Assembly: GCA_022425725.1 (NCBI GenBank)
Contig: JAKMEY010000041.1
Span: forward strand, 1 to 64,000
DNA length: 64,000 nucleotides
Direction: 5' to 3'
DNA from: Ilumatobacteraceae bacterium
Lineage (GTDB): Bacteria; Actinomycetota; Acidimicrobiia; Acidimicrobiales; Ilumatobacteraceae
The translations under genes were made by a program, and so were the position numbers. The notes beneath the pieces are model-generated. The model made no database searches and was not told the origin of the DNA. It was given only the letters and a program-made list of their open reading frames with translations. This document shows, in pieces, positions 55,515 to 64,000 of this stretch (position 1 is its first letter; each line of letters starts with the position of its first letter).

Positions 55515-56306
55515 TCACCCATGACCGCGAAGAGCGGCCACTTCACCTGTCGGATCACCCGATGTCACCAACGTCTCGCCGACCAACACCGCTCGATATC
55601 CAGCGGCGGTCAGAGCTTCCGCATCGCCACGATGACGCACACCAGATTCGGCGACCGCGATGACGTCGTCAGGCATCGCGCCTCCCATTCGCATTGCACG
55701 CTCATGATCGACAGCGAAGGTGACGAGGTCGCGTTGATTCACCCCGATCAACGTCGCTCCGACATCAAGGGCAATGGCAAGTTCCGCCTCATCGTGAACC
55801 TCGACCAGCACATCAAGCCCCACCTCAACCGCAAGTGAATGGAACTGCTCAAGTTCGTCGCGCTCGAGGGCAGCAGCGATCAGCAACAGGCAGTCGGCAC
55901 CCATTATTCGAGCATCGAGTACGTCGCGTTGAGAGACCGTGAAATCTTTGCGCAACACCGGGAGCGCACAGGCTTCTCGAGCGGCATGCAGATCGTCGGC
56001 TGAGCCACCAAAGAACTCTTCATCGGTGAGCACCGATACACATGATGCACCGCCGTCGGAGTACTGGCGCACGAGCACCGCCGGATCAAGCCCTGCGAAA
56101 AGGTCGCCTTTCGACGGTGACCGACGTTTGATCTCAGAAATGACTGCGATTCCGTCGCGGGCCGGATCGACCTTCGCCAACGCGCCGGCGAACCCACGCG
56201 TCGGGCTTGCCACGGTGGCCGCCTCGAACAGTTCGTCAAAGGGACGCTCATCTCGAGCAGCCTCCGCCCGATGAGCCTCAAGAATGCGGTCGAGATACGT
56301 CGCCAT
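55515..56306 (-). CDS. trpC: indole-3-glycerol-phosphate synthase
   Basis: 263 residues. AVISEIKRRSPSKGDL, CVSVLTDEEFFGGSADDL, LRKDFTVSQRDV, and GVNQRDL cover the catalytic Lys and Glu residues. It closes the indole ring. It lies 15 bases upstream of trpF and nine bases after glyS. No trpE, trpD or leader peptide is seen in the window. Confidence 0.95.
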   Translation of the reverse strand: MATYLDRILEAHRAEAARDERPFDELFEAATVASPTRGFAGALAKVDPARDGIAVISEIKRRSPSKGDLFAGLDPAVLVRQYSDGGASCVSVLTDEEFFGGSADDLHAAREACALPVLRKDFTVSQRDVLDARIMGADCLLLIAAALERDELEQFHSLAVEVGLDVLVEVHDEAELAIALDVGATLIGVNQRDLVTFAVDHERAMRMGGAMPDDVIAVAESGVRHRGDAEALTAAGYRAVLVGETLVTSGDPTGEVAALRGHG

Positions 56307-56314
56307 CGGCGTTG

Positions 56315-57625
56315 CTAGAACCCGAGCCGGCCCGAGAGCTCACCAAGAAGTTGATCGATAGGAACCCGGGTCTGCTCCATCGAGTCACGATCACGCACAG
56401 TGACTGCGTTGTCATCGAGTGAGTCGAAGTCAACGGTCACGCACAGCGGTGTGCCAATTTCATCTTGCCGGCGATACCGGCGCCCAATCGCCTGAGTCTC
56501 GTCGTAATCGGTCATGTAACGATCGCTCACCAAGCGACGCACTTCCTGTGCGAGGGGTGTCAGCGTGTCCTTTTTTGACAGCGGCAACACGGCAACTTTG
56601 TACGGGGCAAGGCGAGGGTGCAGCCGAAGCACGGTCCGTACTTCGTCATTTACTTCTTCTTCGTCATATGCGGCGAGGAGGAATGCTGCCATCGTTCGGG
56701 TTGCGCCAGCCGCAGGCTCGATGACATACGGCACGTAGCGCTCATTCGTTGCCTGGTCGAAATAGTCAAGACGCTCACCGGAATGTTGAGCGTGCTGAGT
56801 GAGGTCGTAATCGGTGCGTTGCGCAATACCTTCGAGTTCGTCCCAGCCCCAGGGGAACATGAATTCAACGTCCGCGGTTCCGGTTGAGTAGTGCGAGAGC
56901 TCATCATCGTCGTGAGCGCGAAGGCGCAACATCGAATCGGGGATACCCAGGTCTCGGTACCACTCGAGGCGGTGCTGACACCAGTACTCGTACCACGACG
57001 GGCCATCTGCAGGTGGCACGAAGAACTCGAGTTCCATTTGCTCGAATTCACGAGTGCGGAAGATCCAGTTTTGAGGGGTGATCTCGTTTCGGAAACTTTT
57101 CCCTACCTGCGCGATTCCAAACGGTGGTCGCTTTCTACTCGTCTGCAGGACGCTTGCGAAGTTGGTGAACATTCCTTGAGCCGTCTCCGGGCGGAGGTAG
57201 GCATCGGCTCCTGCATCAGCAACCGGCCCCGCCTGCGTCTTGAACATCAGGTTGAACTGACGAGCCTCGGTGAACGAACCGGTGGTCCCACAATTCGGAC
57301 ATGTGTTGGGATCGTCCAACTTGTCTTGACGATGTCGGGTTTTGCACTCGGTGCAGTCAACGAGCGGGTCAGAAAAGTTCGCCAAATGTCCAGATGCCTG
57401 CCAGACCTCGGGCGGACCGAGAATCGCCGCATCGATGAGCACGACGTCATCTCGCTGCTGCACCATGGCGCGAACCCACGCGTCTTTCACATTTCGCAGC
57501 AATAGCGACCCGAGCGGGCCGTAGTCGTAGGTCGACCGAAATCCGCCGTAAATCTCTGCCGACGGGTAAACAAAACCGCGCCGCTTACACAGGTTGACGA
57601 TTTGGTCGAGATCGGTCGCGGGCAT
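56315..57625 (-). CDS. glyS: glycyl-tRNA synthetase (class II, alpha-2 type)
   Basis: 436 residues from ATG 57625; the frame is open further upstream but there overlaps recO in another frame. N-terminal KRRGFVYPSAEIYGG, a zinc site in CTECK and CPNCG, motif 2 RNEITPQNWIFRTREFEQME, LRPETAQGMF, and motif 3 IEPAAGATRTMAAFL. This is the dimeric archaeal/actinobacterial form. It lies 34 bases downstream of recO. Confidence 0.94.
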   Translation of the reverse strand: MPATDLDQIVNLCKRRGFVYPSAEIYGGFRSTYDYGPLGSLLLRNVKDAWVRAMVQQRDDVVLIDAAILGPPEVWQASGHLANFSDPLVDCTECKTRHRQDKLDDPNTCPNCGTTGSFTEARQFNLMFKTQAGPVADAGADAYLRPETAQGMFTNFASVLQTSRKRPPFGIAQVGKSFRNEITPQNWIFRTREFEQMELEFFVPPADGPSWYEYWCQHRLEWYRDLGIPDSMLRLRAHDDDELSHYSTGTADVEFMFPWGWDELEGIAQRTDYDLTQHAQHSGERLDYFDQATNERYVPYVIEPAAGATRTMAAFLLAAYDEEEVNDEVRTVLRLHPRLAPYKVAVLPLSKKDTLTPLAQEVRRLVSDRYMTDYDETQAIGRRYRRQDEIGTPLCVTVDFDSLDDNAVTVRDRDSMEQTRVPIDQLLGELSGRLGF

Positions 57626-57659
57626 ACCCAACAGGCTACGGACATCATCGCCCAACGGC

Positions 57660-58412
57660 TCAGTGACGTTCGAAGACTGACACCGTTCGGAGTCGACGTT
57701 CAATGTGATGCTCAAGTGCCCGAGTCGCCAACGCAGTGACCTCACTTGTCGCCGCAGACTCCTCCAACGCAAGAGCCTGGCGTAACCGACCGCCAAGAAT
57801 GTCACGCATGATGACGAGCGCAGCTGGCGATATCGATGTTCCCGAACGGCAACGTCGACACAGCGCACCGCCCTCATTGAGATCGAAGGCGACAAGAGCA
57901 GTCTCTCCTCCATCAGCCTCACCACAGCGCACACAGCCGTCGAGCACCGGCGACAGACCCGACATCGCAAGCACCTTCCAGAAGAACGCTGCAACGTTGA
58001 GCGGTGACGGTGAATCACCAATCGTTCTCAACACGCCGACAAGCATCGTGTAAAGACGCTCATCTGGTTCGCCTTCCAGCGACAGTTGGTCGGCGGCCTC
58101 CACCACCGCCATGCCCTGCGCCGCCCGATCAAGCGATGACAACATCGGGGTCAGGCCATCAACCGATTCGGCCTGACTCACCAAATCAAGATCTCGACCT
58201 TTCCGAAGCAAAACCTCGACATGGCTCATCGGCTCCAAACGAGACCCAAACTTTGAGTTCGTGCGGCGAACACCCTTTGCGACCGCCCGAACTTTGCCGA
58301 AGCGCTGCGTCAGCAGCACGACGATTCGATCAGACTCCCGCAGTTTGTAGGTGCGAAGAATGACAGCTCGGTCGCGATACAGCTCACCATTGGCAACCGC
58401 CGGTGAACTCAT
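57660..58412 (-). CDS. recO: DNA repair protein RecO
   Basis: 250 residues. N-terminal OB-fold (YRDRAVILRTYKLRESDRIV, KGVRRTNSKFGSRLEP) and a zinc site with CVRCGE and CRRC in the C-terminal domain. It loads RecA onto gapped DNA with RecR. Its ATG overlaps the stop of the cis-prenyltransferase-like gene upstream (ATGA). In mycobacteria recO is also next to uppS and near glyS. Confidence 0.92.
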   Translation of the reverse strand: MSSPAVANGELYRDRAVILRTYKLRESDRIVVLLTQRFGKVRAVAKGVRRTNSKFGSRLEPMSHVEVLLRKGRDLDLVSQAESVDGLTPMLSSLDRAAQGMAVVEAADQLSLEGEPDERLYTMLVGVLRTIGDSPSPLNVAAFFWKVLAMSGLSPVLDGCVRCGEADGGETALVAFDLNEGGALCRRCRSGTSISPAALVIMRDILGGRLRQALALEESAATSEVTALATRALEHHIERRLRTVSVFERH

Positions 58413-58972
58413 GCGTCAAGGCCCCCAAATCGACGGCGACGCTGACCAAACTGCGTGACAGCTGCTACGAGATCCTGGGCGCCAAAACGCTCCCAGTCGG
58501 TGTCGGTGAAGACCAATTCGGCATACGCAAGCTCCCACACCAACGATGGCGGCAGACGATCACTTCTTCCGCAAATGACCACCAAATCAGGCTCGCCATC
58601 GGCAGGCTCGTACAACGACCCCGCAACCGACGCCTCATTGACCGGACCCTCGCCAATCGCCCGGAACGCATCGACAAGACGTTGCCGTCCATCAGCCGTC
58701 GGGTCGATCACCACCCCACACGACTCGAGGTGCAGCACCTGGTCGACCTCAGCCTCCACTGCCGGCTCGCCTACCGCACCATACGGCCGCAAGGTCAACC
58801 AACTCACACCAAATGCACTCGCAGCGGCAGAGAGCTCACGAGCCGACTCCATCCAACGATCGCTCTCACGCTGAGACCACTGCTCGCCACTTCCACCGAC
58901 GATCAACAGATGGCGCAGCCCTAACGACTCTGGAGTTGCACCCGCAGACTCCCCGTACATCGACCCATCCAT
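58409..58972 (-). CDS. cis-prenyltransferase-like protein, catalytic motif lost, RxG tail kept
   Basis: 187 residues, short for the undecaprenyl diphosphate synthase family (about 240-250). The C-terminal block WELAYAELVFTDTDW (146-160) is a near-consensus match, including the acidic residue E152, and RRRRFGG (178-184) contains the RxG motif (R181-F182-G183). The N-terminal equivalent of DGNGRW reads GGSGEQ (26-31), so the catalytic Asp is lost, and the RTGGE region has become ICGRSD. It is therefore probably inactive by itself. It overlaps recO by four bases. AAGGAG abuts the ATG; an ATG at 58960 is an alternative start. It pairs with the divergent gene at 59044. Confidence 0.8.
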   Translation of the reverse strand: MDGSMYGESAGATPESLGLRHLLIVGGSGEQWSQRESDRWMESARELSAAASAFGVSWLTLRPYGAVGEPAVEAEVDQVLHLESCGVVIDPTADGRQRLVDAFRAIGEGPVNEASVAGSLYEPADGEPDLVVICGRSDRLPPSLVWELAYAELVFTDTDWERFGAQDLVAAVTQFGQRRRRFGGLDA

Positions 58973-59043
58973 CTCCTTATTGTTTCACTCCTGACCCCCT
59001 CCCCAGCGGACACGCAGCATCGCAGTAACGTCAAAGGAGCACC

Positions 59044-59736
59044 ATGAATCCTGAACTCCACACCCTGCCGACAGGCCGTCACCACATCGCATGCATCATG
59101 GACGGAAACGGCCGCTGGGCCGAATCACGCGACCTGCCGCGCACGGCAGGCCACACCGCAGGAGAAGAAAATCTTGCATCGATCGTTCGAGCCGCAGTGC
59201 AGCGTGACATCGGGTGGCTCACGGTTTTTGGCTTCTCAACCGAAAACTGGGTGCGCCCGCGCGCTGAAGTTCGCCACATTCTCGGACTCCACGAACGACT
59301 CTTCGGTCGTGTCGAGGAACTCAACGACAACAACGTTCGCATCAGATGGATCGGCCGACCATTCGATAGCCCTGAATCACGAACGCCCCGCTTCGTGCAA
59401 CGAGCGATCCGCAAAGCCATTGCCGACACCGCTCACAACACCGGGATGGTGCTCACCGTGGCATTCGACTACGGCAGCCGATTCGAGATGATGAACGCCG
59501 CTCGTAGCGCCCGTTCGGATAGGTCTGATCTCAACATGGCCGACATCACTAAACGACTCCACGATGCCGATCTCCCACCGGTAGATGTGATGATCAGAAC
59601 GAGCGGTGAAATTCGGGTTTCAAACTTTCTGCTCTGGCAGGCGGTCGGGGCAGCGATTCACTTCACCGATACCGCGTGGCCCGATCTCAGCGCATCTGAA
59701 CTCGATACCGCCCTGTCGCTCGTCGGGGCGTCGTGA
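59044..59736 (+). CDS. uppS: cis-prenyltransferase (UppS family), catalytic half kept, RxG tail missing
   Basis: 230 residues. The catalytic IMDGNGRWAES (D19, N21, R23), GHTAGEENL, FGFSTENWVRPRAE, FDYGSR and VMIRTSGEIRVSNFLLWQ are all present, so chain elongation chemistry is likely. But the block normally reading AYAEL is AVGAAIHF, losing the Glu equivalent to E. coli Glu213, and the protein ends soon after WPDL, without the RxG tail. AAAGGAG precedes the ATG by four bases. It is the first gene of a pair with DinG, whose GTG overlaps its stop. Confidence 0.88.
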   Translation: MNPELHTLPTGRHHIACIMDGNGRWAESRDLPRTAGHTAGEENLASIVRAAVQRDIGWLTVFGFSTENWVRPRAEVRHILGLHERLFGRVEELNDNNVRIRWIGRPFDSPESRTPRFVQRAIRKAIADTAHNTGMVLTVAFDYGSRFEMMNAARSARSDRSDLNMADITKRLHDADLPPVDVMIRTSGEIRVSNFLLWQAVGAAIHFTDTAWPDLSASELDTALSLVGAS

Positions 59737-61631
59737 CCAACGACGACGCTGTTCTTGCGGCTCTCGACAACGTCACCGCCGCAATCCCAAATGCGGAGCA
59801 CCGCCAAGGCCAACGCGAGATGGCATCACTCGTCAACGCCAGTATTCGGCGGGGCGCATCCGCTGTCATTCGCGCCGGAACAGGAACCGGCAAAACACTC
59901 GCCTATCTCATTCCCAGCATCGTTTCGGGCAACTCGACCGTCGTCGTCACAGCCACGAAAGCCCTTCAAGACCAACTCGCCCACAAAGACCTTCCATTTC
60001 TCGAACTTCACCTCGACACACCATCTGGAGCCCCGTTTAGGTGGGCTGTACTAAAGGGTCGCTCCAACTATCTCTGTCGGCAGCGAGTAGCCGAGATCGG
60101 CGGCCTTCCATCGGCCGATCGTGTTCAACTCTCACTTGAAGGCATCGACGACGAGGGTCGAGCGGAAGTGGAGCGTCTCGCAACATGGGCAGATTCCACC
60201 ATCAGTGGTGACCTCACCGAACTCGATTGGTCACCAAGCGAGAGCACCATTCGGGCGGTCACCGTGAGTTCTGATGAATGCCCCGGTGCCGCACAATGTC
60301 CGCAAGGCGAATCATGTTTTGCTGAGTTCGCACGTTTCAACGCCGCATCAGCCGACGTTGTCGTCGTCAATGCCCACCTTTACGGGCTCAATATCGCCGC
60401 CGACGGTGCACTGCTCGGCGACCACGACGTCGTCATCTTCGACGAAGCCCATGTGCTTGAAGATGTGATGAGCGACACCGTGGGCGTCGAACTCAGCGCC
60501 GGGCGACTCGCTCGCGTGGCGACAGCCGTTCGACGAATTGTCGTTGACCCTGACCTCGACGCCGACCTCAGCTCACAAGCTGACGACCTCACTGCCCTAC
60601 TGGAGCCCTACGCAGGTGAGCGCATTCTCCCACCTCTGCCTGCAGCGATGACCGAGCTGCTCAGCAACGTGCGAAGTTCGCAAAACCGAGCGCTCACCCT
60701 TGTTTCAGAACTGTCGATCGACGATGTTGATGCCCAGCAGCGCCGGCTTCGAGCACAGGTCACACTGACTCGAGCAATCGACACCCTTGACCGGTTCTTG
60801 AGCCCATCGACGGCCGACGTCATTTTTGTTTCGGGTGCGCCGGGGTCTCGTCGTCTTGAACTCGCCCCCCTCGACGTCGGGCCAACCCTTGCCGAAGGTG
60901 TCTGGTCGCAACGCACCGCAATACTCACCAGCGCAACCGTTCCCATGAACCTTGCCGACCGCATCGGTCTAAAGGGCGCCGACTTCGTCGACGTTGGGAG
61001 CCCATTCGATTACGAATCAAATTCGCTCTTGTACTGCGCAATGCATCTGCCACAACCGAATGACCCCGCATTTCGAACGGCAATGCATGACGACCTCGAA
61101 CAGCTGATCTCCGCAGCCGAAGGCAAGACCCTGGCACTGTTCACAAGCTGGTCAGCGATGGACGAGGCAGCCGACGCTATGAGGGAGCGTTTACCGTTCC
61201 GAATCCTCACTCAGCGAGACCTACCGAAACCCGCCCTTATTCGAGAATTCACTACCGACGAGGACAGTTGCTTATTCGCTACCGCCGGGCTCTTCCAAGG
61301 AATTGACGTGCCAGGGCGAGCCCTCTCACTGGTCGTCATCGACAGAATTCCCTTCCCTCGCCCCGATGATCCACTGCTCGGAGCCCGACGAGAACTCATC
61401 GGCCAACGAGCTTTCATGGAAATTGACCTCCCCCGCGCCGCGACAATGCTTGCCCAAGCGAGTGGGCGACTCATCAGAAGCGACAACGACCGAGGAGTCG
61501 TTGCGGTGATGGATCGCCGGCTCGGCACCGCCCGCTACCGCTGGGACATCATCTCGGCGCTACCGCCAATGCGTCGCACACGTGAACGGGCTGAAGCCGA
61601 GGCTCTCCTTCGCACTATTGCAAACGGTTAG
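59733..61631 (+). CDS. DinG/XPD-type Fe-S helicase
   Basis: 632 residues. Walker A GTGTGKTLAYLIP near 49-61, the Fe-S Cys at LKGRSNYLCRQR and CPGAAQCPQGESC (four cysteines), DEAH in FDEAHVLED, and C-terminal motifs LFATAGLFQGIDVPGRALSL and QASGRLIRSDNDRG. It unwinds DNA (possibly G-quadruplex or R-loops) 5' to 3'. It is translationally coupled to the prenyltransferase gene by GTGA, an unexpected pairing. Confidence 0.9.
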   Translation: MTNDDAVLAALDNVTAAIPNAEHRQGQREMASLVNASIRRGASAVIRAGTGTGKTLAYLIPSIVSGNSTVVVTATKALQDQLAHKDLPFLELHLDTPSGAPFRWAVLKGRSNYLCRQRVAEIGGLPSADRVQLSLEGIDDEGRAEVERLATWADSTISGDLTELDWSPSESTIRAVTVSSDECPGAAQCPQGESCFAEFARFNAASADVVVVNAHLYGLNIAADGALLGDHDVVIFDEAHVLEDVMSDTVGVELSAGRLARVATAVRRIVVDPDLDADLSSQADDLTALLEPYAGERILPPLPAAMTELLSNVRSSQNRALTLVSELSIDDVDAQQRRLRAQVTLTRAIDTLDRFLSPSTADVIFVSGAPGSRRLELAPLDVGPTLAEGVWSQRTAILTSATVPMNLADRIGLKGADFVDVGSPFDYESNSLLYCAMHLPQPNDPAFRTAMHDDLEQLISAAEGKTLALFTSWSAMDEAADAMRERLPFRILTQRDLPKPALIREFTTDEDSCLFATAGLFQGIDVPGRALSLVVIDRIPFPRPDDPLLGARRELIGQRAFMEIDLPRAATMLAQASGRLIRSDNDRGVVAVMDRRLGTARYRWDIISALPPMRRTRERAEAEALLRTIANG

Positions 61632-61942
61632 AGCGTCACGCACTCATGCGGCAGTGATACGCCGTTCCCGGTTCGTTATCGAAAGATTCTTCGCTGACGA
61701 GAATAAAGGCGAGACCACCCTGTCAGTCCGCATGATGAAACGAGCATCAGATACTGAAACCGCTGAAGCTGGGGTCACAGGGGTCGCTTTCATTCCACAC
61801 TCCTCTCAATCGATCTGTTGCATTCCGATAGATAGGCCGCTCGGTCTGCAATCCCAAGGTTCGGACCGCTACCCGTTGAGAACCCACGACAGATGTCATT
61901 GTTTTCGCTCCACCGATACCGGCAAGGACTACGGTCAAGTGA
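61632..61942. other. 311-bp gap with no recognised gene
   Basis: Between the helicase and crotonase genes I see no convincing coding frame, RNA or strong hairpin. Promoter elements for the crotonase gene should lie here but none stands out. Confidence 0.5.
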
Positions 61943-62704
61943 ATGACGGAAACGCAACTCGTACGGCACGAGGCCGTTCAGGGAATCTCAACGATCACCC
62001 TCGACTCCCAGCACAACCGGAACGCCCTCTCACGGCAGCTTCTCGACGAACTTCACCTCGCACTCGACGAAGCCGAAGCCAACGATGCAAGAGCCATAAT
62101 TCTTCGACATGAAGGGCCCGCATTCTGTGCAGGTGCCGACCTCAAAGAACGGTCTTCCGGGCCTCCCGACTCAGGCCCAATGGTGAACGCTCTAGAACGC
62201 CTGATGGATACGCCACGCCCCACCATTGCTGCTGTGAATGGTGCGGTGAGGGCTGGAGGGCTGGGCCTCATGGCCTCCTGCGACCTCATCGTTGTTGACC
62301 ACGCGGTGACCTTTGCTCTGACCGAGGTTCGAATTGGAGTTGCCGCAGCAATCATCTCGGTGCCGATCCTCCGACGGGTTCCCCCGGGCAAAATCGCCGC
62401 CGCAATGCTCACCGGAGAGGTGTTCTCGGCCGCAGACGCTCGAGACATGGGTCTCATCACTCATGTCACCGAAGATATCTCCGCAACCGTTGACGGCCTC
62501 ATCGATGGAATTCTTGCCGGGGCACCACGAGCCGTTACTGCGACAAAAGCAATGCTCCAACGAGTGCCAACGCTTGATCGCGACACAGGATTCACCGAGA
62601 TGCGCGCCTTAAGTGAAGAATTCTTCTCTGGGCCCGATGCTGCTGAAGGCATGGCCGCCTTCATCGAAAAGCGATTGCCTGCCTGGAATCCTGCAGCGAA
62701 ATAG
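61943..62704 (+). CDS. enoyl-CoA hydratase/isomerase family protein
   Basis: 253 residues of a canonical crotonase. FCAGADLKERSSGP (about 56-69) and AVRAGGLGLMASCDLIVV (about 95-112) form the oxyanion hole, and ALTEVRIGVAAAIISVP carries the region of the first catalytic Glu. It is closer to standard hydratases or methylglutaconyl-CoA hydratases than the two other crotonases of the window. It is convergent with the response regulator gene (three bases apart). Confidence 0.9.
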   Translation: MTETQLVRHEAVQGISTITLDSQHNRNALSRQLLDELHLALDEAEANDARAIILRHEGPAFCAGADLKERSSGPPDSGPMVNALERLMDTPRPTIAAVNGAVRAGGLGLMASCDLIVVDHAVTFALTEVRIGVAAAIISVPILRRVPPGKIAAAMLTGEVFSAADARDMGLITHVTEDISATVDGLIDGILAGAPRAVTATKAMLQRVPTLDRDTGFTEMRALSEEFFSGPDAAEGMAAFIEKRLPAWNPAAK

Positions 62705-62707
62705 TGG

Positions 62708-63397
62708 CTACGAAATGAGCCGGTAACCCAAACCCCTCACCGTGACAATGCGTTGCGGGTCGTCTGGGGTGTCTTCAACCTTTAAGCGCAACCGTCGAAC
62801 GTGGGCATCGACGAGACGAGAATCTCCGAGGTATTCATACCCCCACACATGTTCGAGGAGTTGATCACGACTCAACACCGCATCTGCGTGCTCCGCGAAC
62901 TCGCAAAGCATCCGAAACTCAGTTCGAGTGAGCGACAACTCCTCTCCGGCTTTCTTGACAACGCCCTGCTCACGACGCAACTCAAGATCGCCGAAACGTA
63001 AGACCTCATCGTGGCTCTGATCGCCTGAAGCCTCGTAACTCACGCGACGCAAGACGGCGGCAATTCGAGCCGATAACACCTTCGGCACGACCGGCTTCGT
63101 GATGTAATCGTCGGCTCCTGCCTCAAGCCCTGCGACCATGTCGGCCGCCTCTGTTTGAGCAGTCACCATGATGATCGGCACAGTCGATGATGACCGCATT
63201 GCTTTGCACACTTCAAAACCCGACAAATCAGGAAGTCGAAGGTCGAGCAACACCACATCGGGCCGACACTGCCCAAACTGCACGAGCCCACTCGCTCCGT
63301 CGTGTGCCTCAACAACTTCATAGCCCTCGTCTTCGAGCGCTAATCGCAAAGCAAGCCGGATCGCGTCGTCATCTTCAATAAAGAGCACTTTGTGCAC
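62708..63397 (-). CDS. OmpR/PhoB-family response regulator
   Basis: 229 residues from GTG 63397; the frame extends to 63568 but that part is low in homology. Receiver: EDDD (9-12), phospho-acceptor D52 in LLDLRLPD, Thr in VTAQ, Lys in KPVVPK. Winged helix: LSLTRTEFRMLCEFAEHADAVLS and DVHVRRLR-type recognition helix (VDAHVRRLRLKVED). It probably serves the divergent sensor kinase gene at 63605; the style is near MtrA. Confidence 0.92.
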   Translation of the reverse strand: MHKVLFIEDDDAIRLALRLALEDEGYEVVEAHDGASGLVQFGQCRPDVVLLDLRLPDLSGFEVCKAMRSSSTVPIIMVTAQTEAADMVAGLEAGADDYITKPVVPKVLSARIAAVLRRVSYEASGDQSHDEVLRFGDLELRREQGVVKKAGEELSLTRTEFRMLCEFAEHADAVLSRDQLLEHVWGYEYLGDSRLVDAHVRRLRLKVEDTPDDPQRIVTVRGLGYRLIS

Positions 63398-63604
63398 ACC
63401 GCAAGTGTGCCACTTTCGGACCGTCTCACGCTGACGGCGAAACGACGAAGGGGAGCTTTTGTTACAGAAATCGCACAATTCTCGCAAGAGTTCGCAATAC
63501 ACCCCTGACACAATCTGAAGTTGTTCACGCTGCACCGGTGGGGGACCGACCTCCCCCTGGTGTCCCACCGGCAGCGGAGCAACAGTCTCGCCTAGTCTGT
63601 CGAC

Positions 63605-64000
63605 ATGATCCGTTTGCGTTCGCCTCGACTGACGTCTCGAGTAGCAGCATTCTTCGGGATTATCGGGCTTCTCGCAGGTCTCGGTCTTACCACCGCGGCA
63701 TATTCCGTCGCTAGAGATTCACTCGTCGATCAGCGAGTTACCACCGCTCGCTCAACCGCCTTTGATCACGCACTCGAACTTCGCGAGGCATTCGAGCGCG
63801 ACAGTGTGGCCCAAACCTTCCAGCAACTTGACATCGGGTCAGACGGCTTCGCCGTTCTCACACGACCTTCGCTTACGTCGCTCCTTCAATATCCAGCATC
63901 TGTGTTTCCTGACTCGCTACGAGACACGGTGACCGCCGGCAATTCAGGACAACAACTCTTCGAGCTCGAAGGCGAGAAGTACATCGGCATCGGCATCCAT
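63605..64000 (+). CDS. sensor histidine kinase, N-terminal part (cut by window end)
   Basis: 132 residues visible from ATG 63605. A basic N-terminus, one membrane helix at about 13-34 (VAAFFGIIGLLAGLGLTTAA), then an extracytoplasmic segment starting VARDSLVDQRVTTARSTA. The architecture resembles MtrB-type kinases. The kinase core lies outside the window. It is divergent from the response regulator gene with 207 bases between them. Confidence 0.75.
   Translation, partial: MIRLRSPRLTSRVAAFFGIIGLLAGLGLTTAAYSVARDSLVDQRVTTARSTAFDHALELREAFERDSVAQTFQQLDIGSDGFAVLTRPSLTSLLQYPASVFPDSLRDTVTAGNSGQQLFELEGEKYIGIGIH

Noticed and set aside
56307-56314. Possible trp attenuator between glyS and trpC
   Set aside because: Only eight bases are available, and no leader peptide or competing hairpins are seen.
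57626-58021. N-terminal extension of glyS
   Set aside because: Overlaps recO in another frame, and homology begins only after the ATG at 57625.
63398-63568. N-terminal extension of the response regulator
   Set aside because: No homology before the receiver domain; GTG 63397 starts directly at the VLFIEDD block.

Overview
The window is a contiguous piece of chromosome from a moderately GC-rich, densely coding bacterium. I place it in Actinomycetota, most likely class Acidimicrobiia. The reasons are several F420-type LLM oxidoreductases, an ANTAR response regulator, an SCO6745-family gene, an actinobacterial-type acyl-ACP desaturase, exonuclease-dead DNA polymerase I, the uvrC / rapZ / gap-pgk-tpiA / secG neighbourhood, a two-chain FAS II cluster, and cell-wall proteins with LPxTG signals. 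The class assignment is inference; nothing in the window proves it.

Layout. 0-11 kb: three secreted, probably wall-anchored proteins (1-3883 partial, 4103-5659, 9625-10857) around an enoyl-CoA hydratase, an atypical SDR and a formylglycine-type sulfatase. 11-17 kb: lipid and CoA chemistry (LLM oxidoreductase, thioesterase, crotonase, acyl-ACP desaturase flanked by a whole and a broken DUF3237 gene, acyl-CoA ligase). 17-21.4 kb: an SBP56/methanethiol-oxidase-like operon with a ferredoxin and a CoA-binding protein, an SDR and an epoxide hydrolase. 21.4-23.1 kb: a gene-poor stretch between a 25-bp near-copy of a tRNA-Leu 3' end and that tRNA-Leu gene, carrying two tiny membrane-protein ORFs and folB. 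23-33 kb: secG, a solute-binding lipoprotein, tpiA-pgk-gap, rapZ, a methyltransferase, an LLM oxidoreductase and uvrC. 33-47 kb: an inactive-looking rhomboid and a long leftward run polA / methyltransferase / rpsA / coaE / GGCT / uvrB / uvrA / MFS, much of it joined by 4-nt stop-start overlaps. 47-52 kb: fabD-fabH-fabG-acpP-fabF facing fabZ. 52-58 kb: an SCO6745-family gene, trpC-trpF-trpB-trpA, glyS and recO. 58-62 kb: two divergent cis-prenyltransferase-family genes and a DinG-type helicase. 62-64 kb: a crotonase and a divergent two-component pair cut by the window end.

The most interesting observation is the divergent pair at 58.4-59.7 kb. One protein keeps the front half of the undecaprenyl-diphosphate-synthase active site but lacks the C-terminal acidic residue and the RxG tail. 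The other has lost the catalytic Asp motif but keeps exactly those C-terminal elements. This complementary loss looks like the DHDDS/NgBR type of heteromeric cis-prenyltransferase, which would be unusual in a bacterium. Other notable points are a FabD fused to a lysine-less biotinyl/lipoyl-like domain, the absence of yvcK and whiA between rapZ and gap, a family of structured hairpins at gene ends, an att-like tRNA repeat, a rhomboid without its catalytic serine, and paralogous surface domains in divergent neighbours.
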